Source of the DNA: Cryobacterium zongtaii
GTDB taxonomy: Bacteria; Actinomycetota; Actinomycetes; Actinomycetales; Microbacteriaceae
Direction of reading: 5' to 3'
Length of the DNA stretch: 64,000 nt
NCBI RefSeq assembly: GCF_002909375.1
Contig: NZ_PPXD01000008.1
Location: 62,001-126,000 of the forward strand
Shown: positions 45,136-53,377 of the stretch, piece by piece
Layout: every line of letters begins with the position of its first letter
How positions within the stretch are numbered: position 1 is the stretch's first letter
The notes under the pieces: generated by a model
Seen by the model: the letters and a program-made list of their open reading frames with translations, nothing else
Told to the model about the DNA's origin: nothing
Databases searched by the model: none
Made by a program: the position numbers and the translations under genes

Positions 45136-46365
45136 TTAGGAGAGGCCTTTCATCAGCCGGGTGAGGGCCTGCGTGGCCGAGTCGATGTCCGACTCGGTCG
45201 AGTGCAGGCCGAGGGAGAGGCGCAGCAGCGGGGGTAGCCCGAGCTGTTCCTTCAGGTAGTGGTGGGCGCAGAAGTAGCCGCTGCGCACGGAGATCCGCGA
45301 GTGCGAGAGGAACACCGCGAGCCGGTGCGAGTCCTGCGCGGGCGCGTAGAGGCTGATCACCGGGCTGGGCTCGGTGTTCAGCAGTGTGAGTCCGGGGATC
45401 TCGGCGAGGCCGTCGTGGAGCCGCCTGGACAGGCCGGTGATGTGCTCGGCGGGGGTGAGCCCGCCGGGGCGGACGTCGCCGAGCCACTCGATCGCCCGGC
45501 CGAGCGCGATGATCTCGCCCCAGGCCTGCAGGCCCGGTTCGAGCAGCGCCGCCGGGTCACCCTGAACGAGGTCGAAGTCGTTCTCGCGCACGTCGGAGAC
45601 CATGCCGCCGCCCACGAAGCCGAGCTCGAGGGAGGTGAGCAGCTCGTGCCGCGCCACGACGACGCCGAGACTTGCGGCGTACATCTTGTGGCCGGAGAAG
45701 CAGACCGCATCCGCCTCGGTCTTCTGCAGCAGCGCCCGGCTGTGGCCCATGGCCTGGGCGGCGTCGACGATGACGATGCCGCCGCGGGCGTGAGTGTCCC
45801 GCACGAGGTCGGCGAGGTTGCTGAGCTGGCGGCCGTCGATGTTGGACGTGGCGTTGACGACGACGACGGCCTTCTCCAGCTGCGCGGGCTCGTAGAGCAG
45901 GGCGCCGTCGGCGGCGCGACCCAGCACCAGGCGGTCGACGCCCAGCCGGCGGGCGGCGGTGATGGTGGGCAGGAACACCGAGTTGTGTTCGACGTGGCTG
46001 GTGACGACCCTGGTGAAGCGGCCAAGCGGCAGCTGCTGCAGGAGCAGGTTGAGGCCGTAGGTGGTGTTGAGGGTGAACGACACGGCGTGGCTCTTATTCG
46101 AGAGCCCGAGCAGGCCGAGCACGGCCTTGCGGGTGTCGGCCACCGCGGCATCGACCTTCAGGCCCCAGGCGTATTTCACCCGTCCGCCGCAGGCGTTATA
46201 GGTCGTGTAGTAGTCGGTGAGGGCGTCGATCACGGGCTGCGGGCGCAGGCTCTGGCAGGCGGCGTCGAGGTAGACCTCACCGGATTGCAGGTAGCCGAAA
46301 TCGCCCGACCGGCCCGTGTCGAGTCGCTCGGCGGCGGGCCTGCGGAACAGCGTGCTGCGCTTCAT
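45136..46365 (-). CDS. class V aminotransferase, cysteine-desulfurase-like
   Basis: The 409-residue PLP enzyme has the Lys of FSGHKMY, VVVNATSNIDGRQL and VIVDAAQAMGHS for cofactor binding, and the active-site cysteine loop RSGYFCAHH. It may mobilise sulphur from cysteine or a similar compound. A DosR-like palindrome is 50 bases upstream, with TAAGCT (46386-46391, minus strand) as -10 box. The start is ATG 46365. It forms an operon with the thioredoxin-like protein; no iron-sulphur scaffold genes are near, so a housekeeping SufS role is unlikely. Confidence 0.84.
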   Translation of the reverse strand: MKRSTLFRRPAAERLDTGRSGDFGYLQSGEVYLDAACQSLRPQPVIDALTDYYTTYNACGGRVKYAWGLKVDAAVADTRKAVLGLLGLSNKSHAVSFTLNTTYGLNLLLQQLPLGRFTRVVTSHVEHNSVFLPTITAARRLGVDRLVLGRAADGALLYEPAQLEKAVVVVNATSNIDGRQLSNLADLVRDTHARGGIVIVDAAQAMGHSRALLQKTEADAVCFSGHKMYAASLGVVVARHELLTSLELGFVGGGMVSDVRENDFDLVQGDPAALLEPGLQAWGEIIALGRAIEWLGDVRPGGLTPAEHITGLSRRLHDGLAEIPGLTLLNTEPSPVISLYAPAQDSHRLAVFLSHSRISVRSGYFCAHHYLKEQLGLPPLLRLSLGLHSTESDIDSATQALTRLMKGLS

Positions 46366-46385
46366 AAGGTCTCAACTCCAGGCTC

Positions 46386-46391
46386 AGCTTA
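46386..46391 (-). promoter_or_regulatory. -10 box of the aminotransferase operon
   Basis: On the minus strand TAAGCT lies 20 bases before the ATG. A transcript would begin near 46379, giving a short leader. The palindrome at 46415 is centred about 42 bases upstream, the usual position of a class II activator. Confidence 0.5.
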
Positions 46392-46414
46392 GATTCGCGG
46401 CTGTTCCGGGAATG

Positions 46415-46428
46415 GGGACCAAAGTCCC
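46415..46428. promoter_or_regulatory. DosR/DevR-like palindrome, box 1
   Basis: GGGACCAAAGTCCC is a near-perfect palindrome, embedded in ATGGGGACCAAAGTCCCGTT. It matches the core of the mycobacterial DosR box (TTSGGGACTWWAGTCCCSAA). Two similar elements are at 52945 and 53331. The bound regulator is not identified. Confidence 0.65.
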
Positions 46429-46450
46429 GTTTGACCGGGTGTAGCACCGT

Positions 46451-49063
46451 TTACACAGCCAGCTCCAAGCGTTGGGCGAGGTAGGGCGCCGTGCGGCTGT
46501 GCGGATGCGCCGCGACAGTCGCCGGAGTGCCCTCCGCCACGATGCGGCCGCCCGCGCTGCCGCCGGCCGGGCCCAGGTCGATGACCCAGTCGGCCGCGGC
46601 CACGACGCCCATGTCGTGCTCCACCACGACAACGGTGTTGCCCGCGTCGACGAGCCGGCCCAGCTGCGTCATCAGCAGCTCCACATCGGCCGGGTGCAAC
46701 CCGGTGGTGGGCTCGTCGAGCAGATACAGGGTGTGGCCGCGGCGGGCGCGCTGCAGCTCGGTGGCCAGCTTGATGCGCTGCGCCTCACCGCCGGAGAGCT
46801 CGGTGGCCGGCTGGCCGAGCCGCAGGTAGCCCAGACCCACCTCGCGGAGGGTCGCCAGGCTGCGGGCGGCGCTGGGCACCTCGGCCAGGAAGTCGGCGGC
46901 CGCGTCGACGGTGAGTCCCAGCACGTCGGCGACGGACTTGCCGTTGTAGAGCACCGCGAGGGTCTCGGCGTTGTAGCGGGAGCCGTCGCAGGTCGGGCAG
47001 GGTGCGTAGCTGCCGGGCAGGAAGAGCAGCTCCACGGCCACGAAGCCCTCGCCCTGGCAGGTGTCGCAGCGGCCGCCGGCCACGTTGAAGGAGAACCGAC
47101 CGGCGCCGAAGCCGGCGGCCTTCGCCGCATCCGTCGCCGCGAAGGTGGACCGCACGGCGTCGAACAGGCCCGTGTAGGTGGCCAGGTTGGAGCGCGGGGT
47201 GCGGCCGATGGGCTTCTGGTCCACGCGCACCAGACGGTCGATGGCCCCGGCACCGGTCACCGTGTCGACGACGGTGCTGGCACGGTCCGCACCGGTCTCG
47301 TCGTCATCCGCGTCCTGGGCAGCCTGCTGGTCGGCCGCGCCGTCTCCGGCAGCGCTGGCGGCGGGCCCGGCGTCGACCGGGCCCTGGCGCAGTTCCCGGC
47401 CCACGGCATCCGCCAGCACCCGGCTGACCAGGGTGGACTTGCCCGACCCCGAGACACCGGTGACGGCGGTCAGCACGCCGAGCGGCACCTTCACGTCAAG
47501 GTCGACGAGGTTGTGCCGGGTGACGCCGGTCAGGCCCAGCCAGGCGGCCGGCTCACGGTGCGCCGGCGCCGCCGAGTCGCCCATCGAGGGGAACAGGTAA
47601 CCGCGGGTGACGGAGGTCTCGACCTCGGCCAGCCCCGGCACCGGGCCGCTGTAGAGCACCTCGCCGCCACCGTCGCCCGCGCGCGGGCCCACGTCGACGA
47701 GCCAGTCGGCGCGGCGCACGACGTCCATATTGTGTTCGACCACGAAGACCGAGTTGCCGGATGCCTTGAGCTGTTCGAGCACCACCAGCAGCGGTTCCGC
47801 GTCGGCCGGGTGCAGCCCCGCGGAGGGTTCGTCGAGCACGTAGATCACACCGAACAGGCCGCTGCGGAGCTGGGTGGCGATGCGCAGCCGCTGCATCTCG
47901 CCGGGCGAGAGGGTGGGGGTGGCCCGGTTCAGGCTGAGGTAGCCCAGGCCCAGGTCGATGAGCACCTCGAGGCGGCGCACCAGGTCGCCGGCCACGGTGA
48001 CGGCCACCTCGGTGACCTCGCCGGACTGCGCGGAGCGGTGCGACCCGGTGGCCCCGGTGAGCTCGGCGGTGGGCCGCAGCACCTCGGCGAGGTCGCTGAG
48101 GGTGAGGGCGTTGAGTTCATTGATCGGCCGGCCGGCAAAATGCACCGCGAGGGCCTCGGCGCGCAGGCCGCTGCCGCCGCAGAGCCGGCACGGGCCGGTC
48201 TCCACGAACGCGAGCACCCGCTGGCGCATCTGGGCGCTCTTCGAATCGGCCAGCGTGTGCATCACGTAGCTCTTCGCGCTCCAGAACCGGCCCTTGTACG
48301 GCTTGGCCACCCTGTCTCGCTGCGGGGTGACCTCCACGACGGGCTGCTCCTCGGTATAGAGGAGCCAATCGCGCGACTCGCGGCTGAGCTGTGACCACGG
48401 CACGTCGATGTCGTGGCCCAGCACCCCGGTGATGTCGCGCAGGTTCTTGCCCTGCCAGGCGCCGGGCCAGGCTGCGATGGCGCCGTCGCGGATGCTCAGG
48501 CTCGCGTCGGGCACCAGGAGGGGTTCGGTGACGGTGTGCGAGATGCCCAGGCCGTGGCACTCCGGGCAGGCGCCGGTGGCCGTGTTGGGCGAGAAGGCGT
48601 CGGAGTCCAAGCGCAGGTCCGACCCGGCGGGGTAGGTGCCGGCGCGGGAGTAGAGCATCCGCATCGAGTTGGACAGGGTGGTGACGGTGCCCACGCTGGA
48701 GCGGGAGCTGGGCGAGCCGCGGCGCTGCTGGAGGGCCACGGCCGGCGGCAGCCCGGTGATGAGGTCAACGTGCGGGGTGTGACCCTGCTGGATCAGGCGG
48801 CGTGCGTACGGCGCGACGGACTCGAAGAACCGGCGCTGGGCCTCGGCGAAGATGGTGCCGAAGGCCAGCGACGACTTGCCCGAGCCGGAGACTCCGGTGA
48901 AGGCGACGATGGCATCGCGGGGGATGTCGACGTTGACGTCTTGCAGGTTGTTCTCCCTGGCACCGCGCACACGCACGAAGCCGTCAGCGCCGGGGTGGGC
49001 GGCGAGGTCCGCCGGAAGGGCCGGAGAAATGGGTGCCGAAGAAGTCAAGGGAGAGTGAGGCAT
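46451..49063 (-). CDS. UvrA-like ABC ATPase (excinuclease subunit A paralogue)
   Basis: The 870-residue protein has two ABC cassettes with Walker A GVSGSGKSS and GVSGSGKST, signatures LSPGEMQR and LSGGEAQR, and UvrA-type zinc modules (CPECHGLG, CRLCGGSG, CDTCQGEG, CPTCDGSR). It is shorter than housekeeping UvrA and appears to lack most of the UvrB-binding region. An Ala/Asp-rich insert of about 40 residues lies after the second Walker A. Such paralogues are linked to drug or DNA-adduct resistance. ATG 49063 is chosen over the frame to 49159. Confidence 0.88.
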   Translation of the reverse strand: MPHSPLTSSAPISPALPADLAAHPGADGFVRVRGARENNLQDVNVDIPRDAIVAFTGVSGSGKSSLAFGTIFAEAQRRFFESVAPYARRLIQQGHTPHVDLITGLPPAVALQQRRGSPSSRSSVGTVTTLSNSMRMLYSRAGTYPAGSDLRLDSDAFSPNTATGACPECHGLGISHTVTEPLLVPDASLSIRDGAIAAWPGAWQGKNLRDITGVLGHDIDVPWSQLSRESRDWLLYTEEQPVVEVTPQRDRVAKPYKGRFWSAKSYVMHTLADSKSAQMRQRVLAFVETGPCRLCGGSGLRAEALAVHFAGRPINELNALTLSDLAEVLRPTAELTGATGSHRSAQSGEVTEVAVTVAGDLVRRLEVLIDLGLGYLSLNRATPTLSPGEMQRLRIATQLRSGLFGVIYVLDEPSAGLHPADAEPLLVVLEQLKASGNSVFVVEHNMDVVRRADWLVDVGPRAGDGGGEVLYSGPVPGLAEVETSVTRGYLFPSMGDSAAPAHREPAAWLGLTGVTRHNLVDLDVKVPLGVLTAVTGVSGSGKSTLVSRVLADAVGRELRQGPVDAGPAASAAGDGAADQQAAQDADDDETGADRASTVVDTVTGAGAIDRLVRVDQKPIGRTPRSNLATYTGLFDAVRSTFAATDAAKAAGFGAGRFSFNVAGGRCDTCQGEGFVAVELLFLPGSYAPCPTCDGSRYNAETLAVLYNGKSVADVLGLTVDAAADFLAEVPSAARSLATLREVGLGYLRLGQPATELSGGEAQRIKLATELQRARRGHTLYLLDEPTTGLHPADVELLMTQLGRLVDAGNTVVVVEHDMGVVAAADWVIDLGPAGGSAGGRIVAEGTPATVAAHPHSRTAPYLAQRLELAV

Positions 49064-49146
49064 TCGATCGACTCTAGTTCGGCCCCCTGACACTCGACCG
49101 TGCGCGGCACGCGTATCGTGGAGAAGTTGATCCTCGAAAGGCCCTG

Positions 49147-49560
49147 ATGCGCCGCACAATGTTCAAGTCCAAGATCCACCGCGCCACCGTGACGCACTCC
49201 GCCCTGCACTACGTGGGGTCGCTGACCGTCGACCTTGACCTGCTCGACGCGGCCGACCTGCTGCCCGGCGAGCTGGTGAGCATCGTGAACGTCAACAACG
49301 GCGCCCGCTTCGAGACCTACCTGATCGCCGGGGAGCGCGGCAGCGGTGTGATCGGCGTCAATGGCGCGGCAGCGCGGATGGCACACGAGGGCGACCTGGT
49401 CATCATCATCTCCTACGCCCAGATGGGCACGAAGAAGGCCAGGGTCTACCAGCCCACCGTCGTGCACGTGGATGCGCAGAACGCGATCATCTCGGTCGGC
49501 ACCGACCCGGCCGCTGCGGACGGCGATGACGACCTGGAGCGCCCGCCCCACGCTCTCTGA
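49147..49560 (+). CDS. panD: aspartate 1-decarboxylase proenzyme
   Basis: PanD makes beta-alanine for pantothenate and CoA from aspartate, using a pyruvoyl group formed by self-cleavage. The 137-residue protein shows the cleavage site Gly24-Ser25 in YVGSLTVD, the conserved HRATVT and the [22 protein letters not shown] segment. The start ATG follows AAAGG. It is longer than usual at its C-terminal end (a 15-residue acidic tail, [14 protein letters not shown]). No other pantothenate gene is nearby. Confidence 0.95.
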   Translation: MRRTMFKSKIHRATVTHSALHYVGSLTVDLDLLDAADLLPGELVSIVNVNNGARFETYLIAGERGSGVIGVNGAAARMAHEGDLVIIISYAQMGTKKARVYQPTVVHVDAQNAIISVGTDPAAADGDDDLERPPHAL

Positions 49561-49677
49561 GCTTCGCTGCCTGTCGGGCGCCGAGGAGAATCATGGCACC
49601 CGGATCGGATGGCTGAGATCGTGTGAAAAAGTTCTCCACAGCCGTGGCTTCCACCACACAAACGTTCGATATTGAGC

Positions 49678-49683
49678 TATTCT
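49678..49683 (+). promoter_or_regulatory. -10 box of the DUF222/HNH gene, leaderless
   Basis: TATTCT ends six bases before ATG 49690, so the transcript should start at the start codon. The AT-rich stretch upstream (CACAAACGTTCGATATTGAG) stands out from the surrounding DNA. Confidence 0.55.
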
Positions 49684-49689
49684 CATCGC

Positions 49690-51342
49690 ATGGTCACCAT
49701 CGTAGCTGTCTCCGAACCCGGTTCCGCGCCGGATGGCACGGCGCCGACGGCTCCGCTGCCGGGGTCGTTGATCGCCGCGGTAGAAGCGGTGGAGCACCTC
49801 GGGGCGTGCAGCGCCGACTACGACGCGCTCTCCGACGCGGAGCTGATCGCCGGCCAGAGAGACCTGGCCAGGTTGCGTGGCTTGGTGGAGACCCGATCGG
49901 TATGGCTGGCGAAGACCCTCGCGCACCGTTCCCGCCGGGAGCTGGGCCAGCAGGGCCTGGCAGCACGGCAGGGGTTTCTGTCGCCGGCGGACCTGATCCA
50001 GACCCTCACCGGCTCTACCCGGGCCGACGCCCGCAAACTCGTTGACGTGGGCACGATGCTCAGCGAGACAGAGACGGCCCAGGCGGTGCGGGACGCCGAG
50101 GCCAACGACCGGGGGCAACAGGACGGCCGCGACGACGTCGACGGCGGTGATGTGGCCGCCGTTCCCGGCGCTGAGCCTGTCCCGCTGCCCTGGTACAGCG
50201 CCATTTCCGATGCCGTGGCTGCCGGAACCCTCTCGGTCGCCGCGGCGCACGCGATCCGCGCGGGCCTGGGCACGATCGACGTCGTCATCACCGCCGAAGT
50301 CCTCGGTGATGCGGTGCAGAAGCTCCTCACAGAAGCGAAGACAACCACCGTCGACGACCTCCTCAAACGCTCCCGCAGGATGCGGGACACCCTCGATGAG
50401 GCCGGCATCGCGAAACGCGAACAGAAGGCATGGGACGACCGGTACCTGCGGATCTGGACCGGTGACTCCGGCCAGGTCCACCTCAACGGCCAATTCCCGC
50501 CTGAGCAGGGCGCGTTCATTCTCTCCGTCTGCGACAGTGCCGCCGGTCCCCGCCGCGGCGGCGTGAGATTCGTCGACCCGGACCGGGCCGCCTGGGCCAA
50601 GGCGATACAGGATGACCCGCGCAGCACCGACCAGTTAACCGCCGACTCCTTCGTCGAGCTCCTCAGGGCCGGTAGCACCGTCAACCCGCACCGAATGCTC
50701 GGCGGTCGCAGCCCGGCGGTTCGGATCCTCACTCCCGCGCCCACCCCGGCGCCCACCCCGGTGCCAGCCGGGGACGGGGAGGCCGAAGCAGCGACTCCCT
50801 CACCCGCACCAGCAGGCGAACTCGCGCCGGCAGTCGACCCCGCCGAGGTTCTCGTTGCGATTCCCGACGGCAGCGGGCACGGCTTCATCGAGGGCAATCC
50901 CGCACCCGTGTGCCAGCAGAGCGTCGACAGGATCATCTGCACCAGCGGCACCGTCGAGATCACCTTCGACGACGACGGCCAACCCCTCAACCTCGGCCGC
51001 GAAGAACGCATCTTCACCGCAGCGCAACGCATCGCCCTGGCTGCCCGCGACGGCGGCTGCCGATGGGGCGACTGCGACAGGCCACCCTCCCGAACCGAGG
51101 CGCATCATCTCGAAGAATGGGTCCGCGATCACGGCGCCACCGACATCCGCGTCGGCATCCTGCTCTGCCCCCCACACCACCGGCTGCTCCACGCCCAGGG
51201 CTGGCAAATCTTCGAGAACCGGGGCGTCTATTGGCTGCGGCCCCCGGCCAGTGTTGATCCCGGGCAGTCGCTCATCAGGCTGAACCGTAAGAGCCCCATC
51301 GCTCCGGAAGGCCAACACCCCGACCGGGGCGACCGGCCCTGA
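49690..51342 (+). CDS. DUF222 / HNH endonuclease family protein (13E12-type)
   Basis: The 550-residue protein has an N-terminal DUF222 domain (about residues 30-310, with LARLRGLVETRSVWLAKTLA and LIQTLTGSTRADARKLVDVG) and a C-terminal HNH nuclease: TEAHHLEEWVRDHG, ILLCPPHHRLLHAQGW. A Pro/Ala repeat region (TPAPTPAPTPVPAG) links them. This family is very abundant and variable in actinobacteria and includes mobile REP13E12-type genes; no flanking repeats are visible here. TTG 49672 is another possible start. Function is inferred from the domain only. Confidence 0.85.
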   Translation: MVTIVAVSEPGSAPDGTAPTAPLPGSLIAAVEAVEHLGACSADYDALSDAELIAGQRDLARLRGLVETRSVWLAKTLAHRSRRELGQQGLAARQGFLSPADLIQTLTGSTRADARKLVDVGTMLSETETAQAVRDAEANDRGQQDGRDDVDGGDVAAVPGAEPVPLPWYSAISDAVAAGTLSVAAAHAIRAGLGTIDVVITAEVLGDAVQKLLTEAKTTTVDDLLKRSRRMRDTLDEAGIAKREQKAWDDRYLRIWTGDSGQVHLNGQFPPEQGAFILSVCDSAAGPRRGGVRFVDPDRAAWAKAIQDDPRSTDQLTADSFVELLRAGSTVNPHRMLGGRSPAVRILTPAPTPAPTPVPAGDGEAEAATPSPAPAGELAPAVDPAEVLVAIPDGSGHGFIEGNPAPVCQQSVDRIICTSGTVEITFDDDGQPLNLGREERIFTAAQRIALAARDGGCRWGDCDRPPSRTEAHHLEEWVRDHGATDIRVGILLCPPHHRLLHAQGWQIFENRGVYWLRPPASVDPGQSLIRLNRKSPIAPEGQHPDRGDRP

Positions 51343-51419
51343 TGTGGTAGCGACGATCACCGGTGGTGGCGGCAGCATCCGCCGATCGTGAGAGACATCG
51401 CGAGCCGGAGGCGGGAGGG

Positions 51420-51743
51420 CTAGTGGCCGCCGTCGACGAGCTTCAGGCCGATGACGCAGCCGACGAGGCCCAGGATGAGCAGGATTTTGATGAGCGACGC
51501 CGGTTCGCCGCCGAAGATCATCGCGTAGAGCACAGTCAGCGCCGCGCCGATCCCCACCCAGACGGCGTAAGCGGTGCCGATCGGGATGGTGCGCATCGCG
51601 AACGCGAGGCCGGCCATGCTCAAGACCAGACCGGCACCGAAGATCACGGTGGGCCAGAGCTTGGTGAAGCCGACGGATTTGCCGAGGGCCGTCGCCCAGA
51701 CGGCTTCGAGAACACCGGACACGATCAAAATGATCCACGACAT
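51420..51743 (-). CDS. gdx: SugE/Gdx-type small multidrug resistance protein, guanidinium exporter
   Basis: The 107-residue protein has four membrane helices and the essential glutamate in SGVLEAVWATALG, plus the SMR pattern TIPIGTAYAVWVGIGAALTV. It belongs to the Gdx group, which exports guanidinium with protons. ATG 51743 follows AGGAG six bases upstream, and the frame to 51869 was rejected. A guanidine-III riboswitch lies just upstream, which supports guanidinium as the substrate. Confidence 0.92.
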   Translation of the reverse strand: MSWIILIVSGVLEAVWATALGKSVGFTKLWPTVIFGAGLVLSMAGLAFAMRTIPIGTAYAVWVGIGAALTVLYAMIFGGEPASLIKILLILGLVGCVIGLKLVDGGH

Positions 51744-51755
51744 GAGAACTCCTAT

Positions 51756-51796
51756 GGCCAGTCTTGTCGCGTGCCGGGTACTGATCCGTCGTCCGG
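51756..51796 (-). ncRNA. guanidine-III (ykkC-III) riboswitch
   Basis: Read on the minus strand, the 41 bases begin CCGGACGA, continue with GUACCCGG and end with GACAAGACUGGCC, matching the conserved positions of guanidine-III riboswitches. CCGG pairs with CCGG, and GAUCAGU pairs with ACUGGCC (one mismatch), giving the pseudoknot. It ends two bases before AUAGGAG, the ribosome site of the Gdx gene, so guanidine binding would expose or hide that site. Confidence 0.85.
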
Positions 51797-51830
51797 AACC
51801 GCGGTGAGCGGTCTCCCAGAAGACTAGCCC

Positions 51831-51861
51831 GGCGGCCTGTGCAGACACTGGGCAGGCCGCC
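51831..51861. terminator. perfect hairpin after the FKBP gene
   Basis: GGCGGCCTG and CAGGCCGCC form a perfect nine-base stem around a 13-base loop, immediately after the FKBP stop and before the riboswitch on the same strand. The T tract is missing (GGGCTAGTCTTCTGG), so it may need Rho or act as a pause. It separates two transcription units. Confidence 0.5.
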
Positions 51862-51869
51862 GGGGACAC

Positions 51870-52841
51870 TTAGGCTGCGGCGATGATGTCCACGACGAAG
51901 ACGAGAGTGTCTGTTTCGCTGATGCCGGCCGTCTCGTTACCGCCCTCATAACCCAGCTCGCCCGGCGGGATGACAATGACCACCTGGGAGCCGACGGTCT
52001 GTCCGACCAGGCCCTGGGTGAAGCCGGTGATCAACCCGGAGACCGGGAACGACGTGGGGCCGACACCCCAGCTCTGGTCGAACACCTTGCCGGTGTCCCA
52101 GATGGCGCCGGTGTACTGCACGGTCACCGTGGAGGTCTCCGTGACGGCCGCGCCGTCACCCTTTTTGAGCACCTCGACCGCGAGGTCGGTGGGCGGGTCG
52201 CTCTTGGGCATGGTCACGGTGGGCGCGCCGTCATCGGCGAGCTTCACGGTGGGGAAGCCGTCCGTGGGCTCCTGGTCTTCCCCGGTGGCGCGGGTGGGCA
52301 GCTTTTCCTTGATGTCGATCACGAAGAGCAGCTGGTCGGTGGCGGCCACACCCAGGTCGGTGTTGCCGGTCTCGCCGAAGCCGTCGGCCGGCGGGAAGAC
52401 CACGGCCACCCTGTCGCCCACTTTGGAGCAGGCCACACCCTTGAGGATGCCCGGGATGACGCCCTGGCCGTTGACGACGTTCACGGTGAGGCCGGCGGCG
52501 TCGCCGAAGCCGCCGGCGGTGAGCTTGGCGCCGGTGGTGGCGTTGTACGCGGCGTAGGAGATCGCCACGGAATCACCCTCCTCGATGGCGTCTCCGGTGC
52601 CCTCCGTGATGACGGTGCGTTCGGTCGCTTTCGTGGCCAGAGGGGCCTCGAAGGTCACGGTCGGTTCGGCTGCGGCATCACCGGCGACGGTGACGGCATC
52701 CGAGGTCGCACCCGGATCGGTGCATGCGACCGGGGCCGTCGTGGCCGACCGTGTCGGCGACGACGCGGGTGACGCCGCGCAGCCGGTCAGGGCGACGGCG
52801 GCGACCGCCGTCAGGGTGAGGAAAGTGGGAAGTGTACGCAC
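51870..52841 (-). CDS. FKBP-type peptidyl-prolyl isomerase lipoprotein
   Basis: The 323-residue protein has a lipoprotein signal (ALTGC, residues 17-21) and two FKBP-like domains. The first (about 85-185) is divergent; the second (about 215-322) has VTVQYTGAIWDTGKVFDQSW, ITGFTQGLVGQTVGSQVVIVIPPGELGY and the closing TLVFVVDI. It likely helps fold proteins outside the membrane. Start GTG 52841 has GGAG ten bases upstream. A strong hairpin follows its stop. Confidence 0.85.
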   Translation of the reverse strand: MRTLPTFLTLTAVAAVALTGCAASPASSPTRSATTAPVACTDPGATSDAVTVAGDAAAEPTVTFEAPLATKATERTVITEGTGDAIEEGDSVAISYAAYNATTGAKLTAGGFGDAAGLTVNVVNGQGVIPGILKGVACSKVGDRVAVVFPPADGFGETGNTDLGVAATDQLLFVIDIKEKLPTRATGEDQEPTDGFPTVKLADDGAPTVTMPKSDPPTDLAVEVLKKGDGAAVTETSTVTVQYTGAIWDTGKVFDQSWGVGPTSFPVSGLITGFTQGLVGQTVGSQVVIVIPPGELGYEGGNETAGISETDTLVFVVDIIAAA

Positions 52842-52944
52842 GCAGGTGTCTCCAGTCAGATTCGGGCCTCGACCAGTCTGGTCCCCGCACCTATGTATGT
52901 GCTGAATCGGTGTGCTCCCAGCCGGCTCACAGACCCGCCGATTC

Positions 52945-52958
52945 GGGACCTTCGTCCC
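52945..52958. promoter_or_regulatory. DosR/DevR-like palindrome, box 2
   Basis: GGGACCTTCGTCCC within TTCGGGACCTTCGTCCCCTG is a near palindrome of the DosR type. It lies about 43 bases before the likely start of transcription at 52995, set by TAAACT at 52983. It is in the 311-base gap between the FKBP gene and the small protein gene; that gap shows no other clear element. Confidence 0.65.
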
Positions 52959-52982
52959 CTGACGGGGGGAAGTGCGGAGATC

Positions 52983-52988
52983 TAAACT
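52983..52988 (+). promoter_or_regulatory. -10 box for the small protein gene
   Basis: TAAACT would start transcription near 52995 and give a long leader of about 158 bases before GTG 53153. The leader includes a stretch that could encode a peptide in another frame but has no good ribosome site. Confidence 0.45.
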
Positions 52989-53152
52989 GATTATTCGGCC
53001 CCGGGAATTCGTCAGGCCGAGCAGGTCGATGGTGACCGAAACCCACCGACAGTGGCGCCACGCTCATCACGGCAACCTCCTGATTGACGCCCTGCCCCAC
53101 CCATCGAACGCCGCTCGATGTGGTGACAGCACGTCAAGAGAAAGAGCAATTC

Positions 53153-53296
53153 GTGTCCGACCAAAAGTCGACCTCAGTAAACGCCGTCAGCATGGACCGC
53201 TGGGAGAGCCTCAAGCGCGAGTACTTCTGGCGCACCCACCGCAACGTGCCCGCCGCCGCCCCGGCCGCCACGGTAGCCGACCCCAACGCGGAGTAG
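53153..53296 (+). CDS. small protein of unknown function (47 residues)
   Basis: A 47-residue frame begins with GTG 53153 and encodes VSDQKSTSVNAVSMDRW followed by ESLKREYFWRTHRN and an Ala/Pro-rich tail. It is charged and shows no membrane segment or cysteine. AGAAAGAG precedes the start. It lies behind a DosR-like box and a promoter, which suggests a real gene, but the size alone is not convincing. Other frames across this region (for example 52972-53370) lack support. Confidence 0.4.
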   Translation: MSDQKSTSVNAVSMDRWESLKREYFWRTHRNVPAAAPAATVADPNAE

Positions 53297-53330
53297 CCCG
53301 AAGCCCGGCCGTTTGCCGGCACCGGCGACG

Positions 53331-53344
53331 GGACCTTGGTCCGG
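53331..53344. promoter_or_regulatory. DosR/DevR-like palindrome, box 3
   Basis: GGACC-TT-GGTCC (53331-53342), read as GGGACCTTGGTCCG with the flanking G, resembles the elements at 46415 and 52945. Its centre is about 41 bases before the leaderless start at ATG 53378, the classical class II activator position. Confidence 0.6.
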
Positions 53345-53365
53345 GGTTATCCGCTGGTAGCGCGA

Positions 53366-53371
53366 TATGAT
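53366..53371 (+). promoter_or_regulatory. -10 box of arsR-sulP, leaderless
   Basis: TATGAT is a near-consensus -10 box six bases before ATG 53378; GAATTC lies between. No -35 box is obvious at 16-18 bases upstream, which fits activation by a regulator at the palindrome. Confidence 0.6.
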
Positions 53372-53377
53372 GAATTC

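Noticed and set aside
49690-51342. DUF222/HNH gene as a mobile element
   Set aside because: The family is repetitive in some genomes but no terminal repeats or target duplication are visible.
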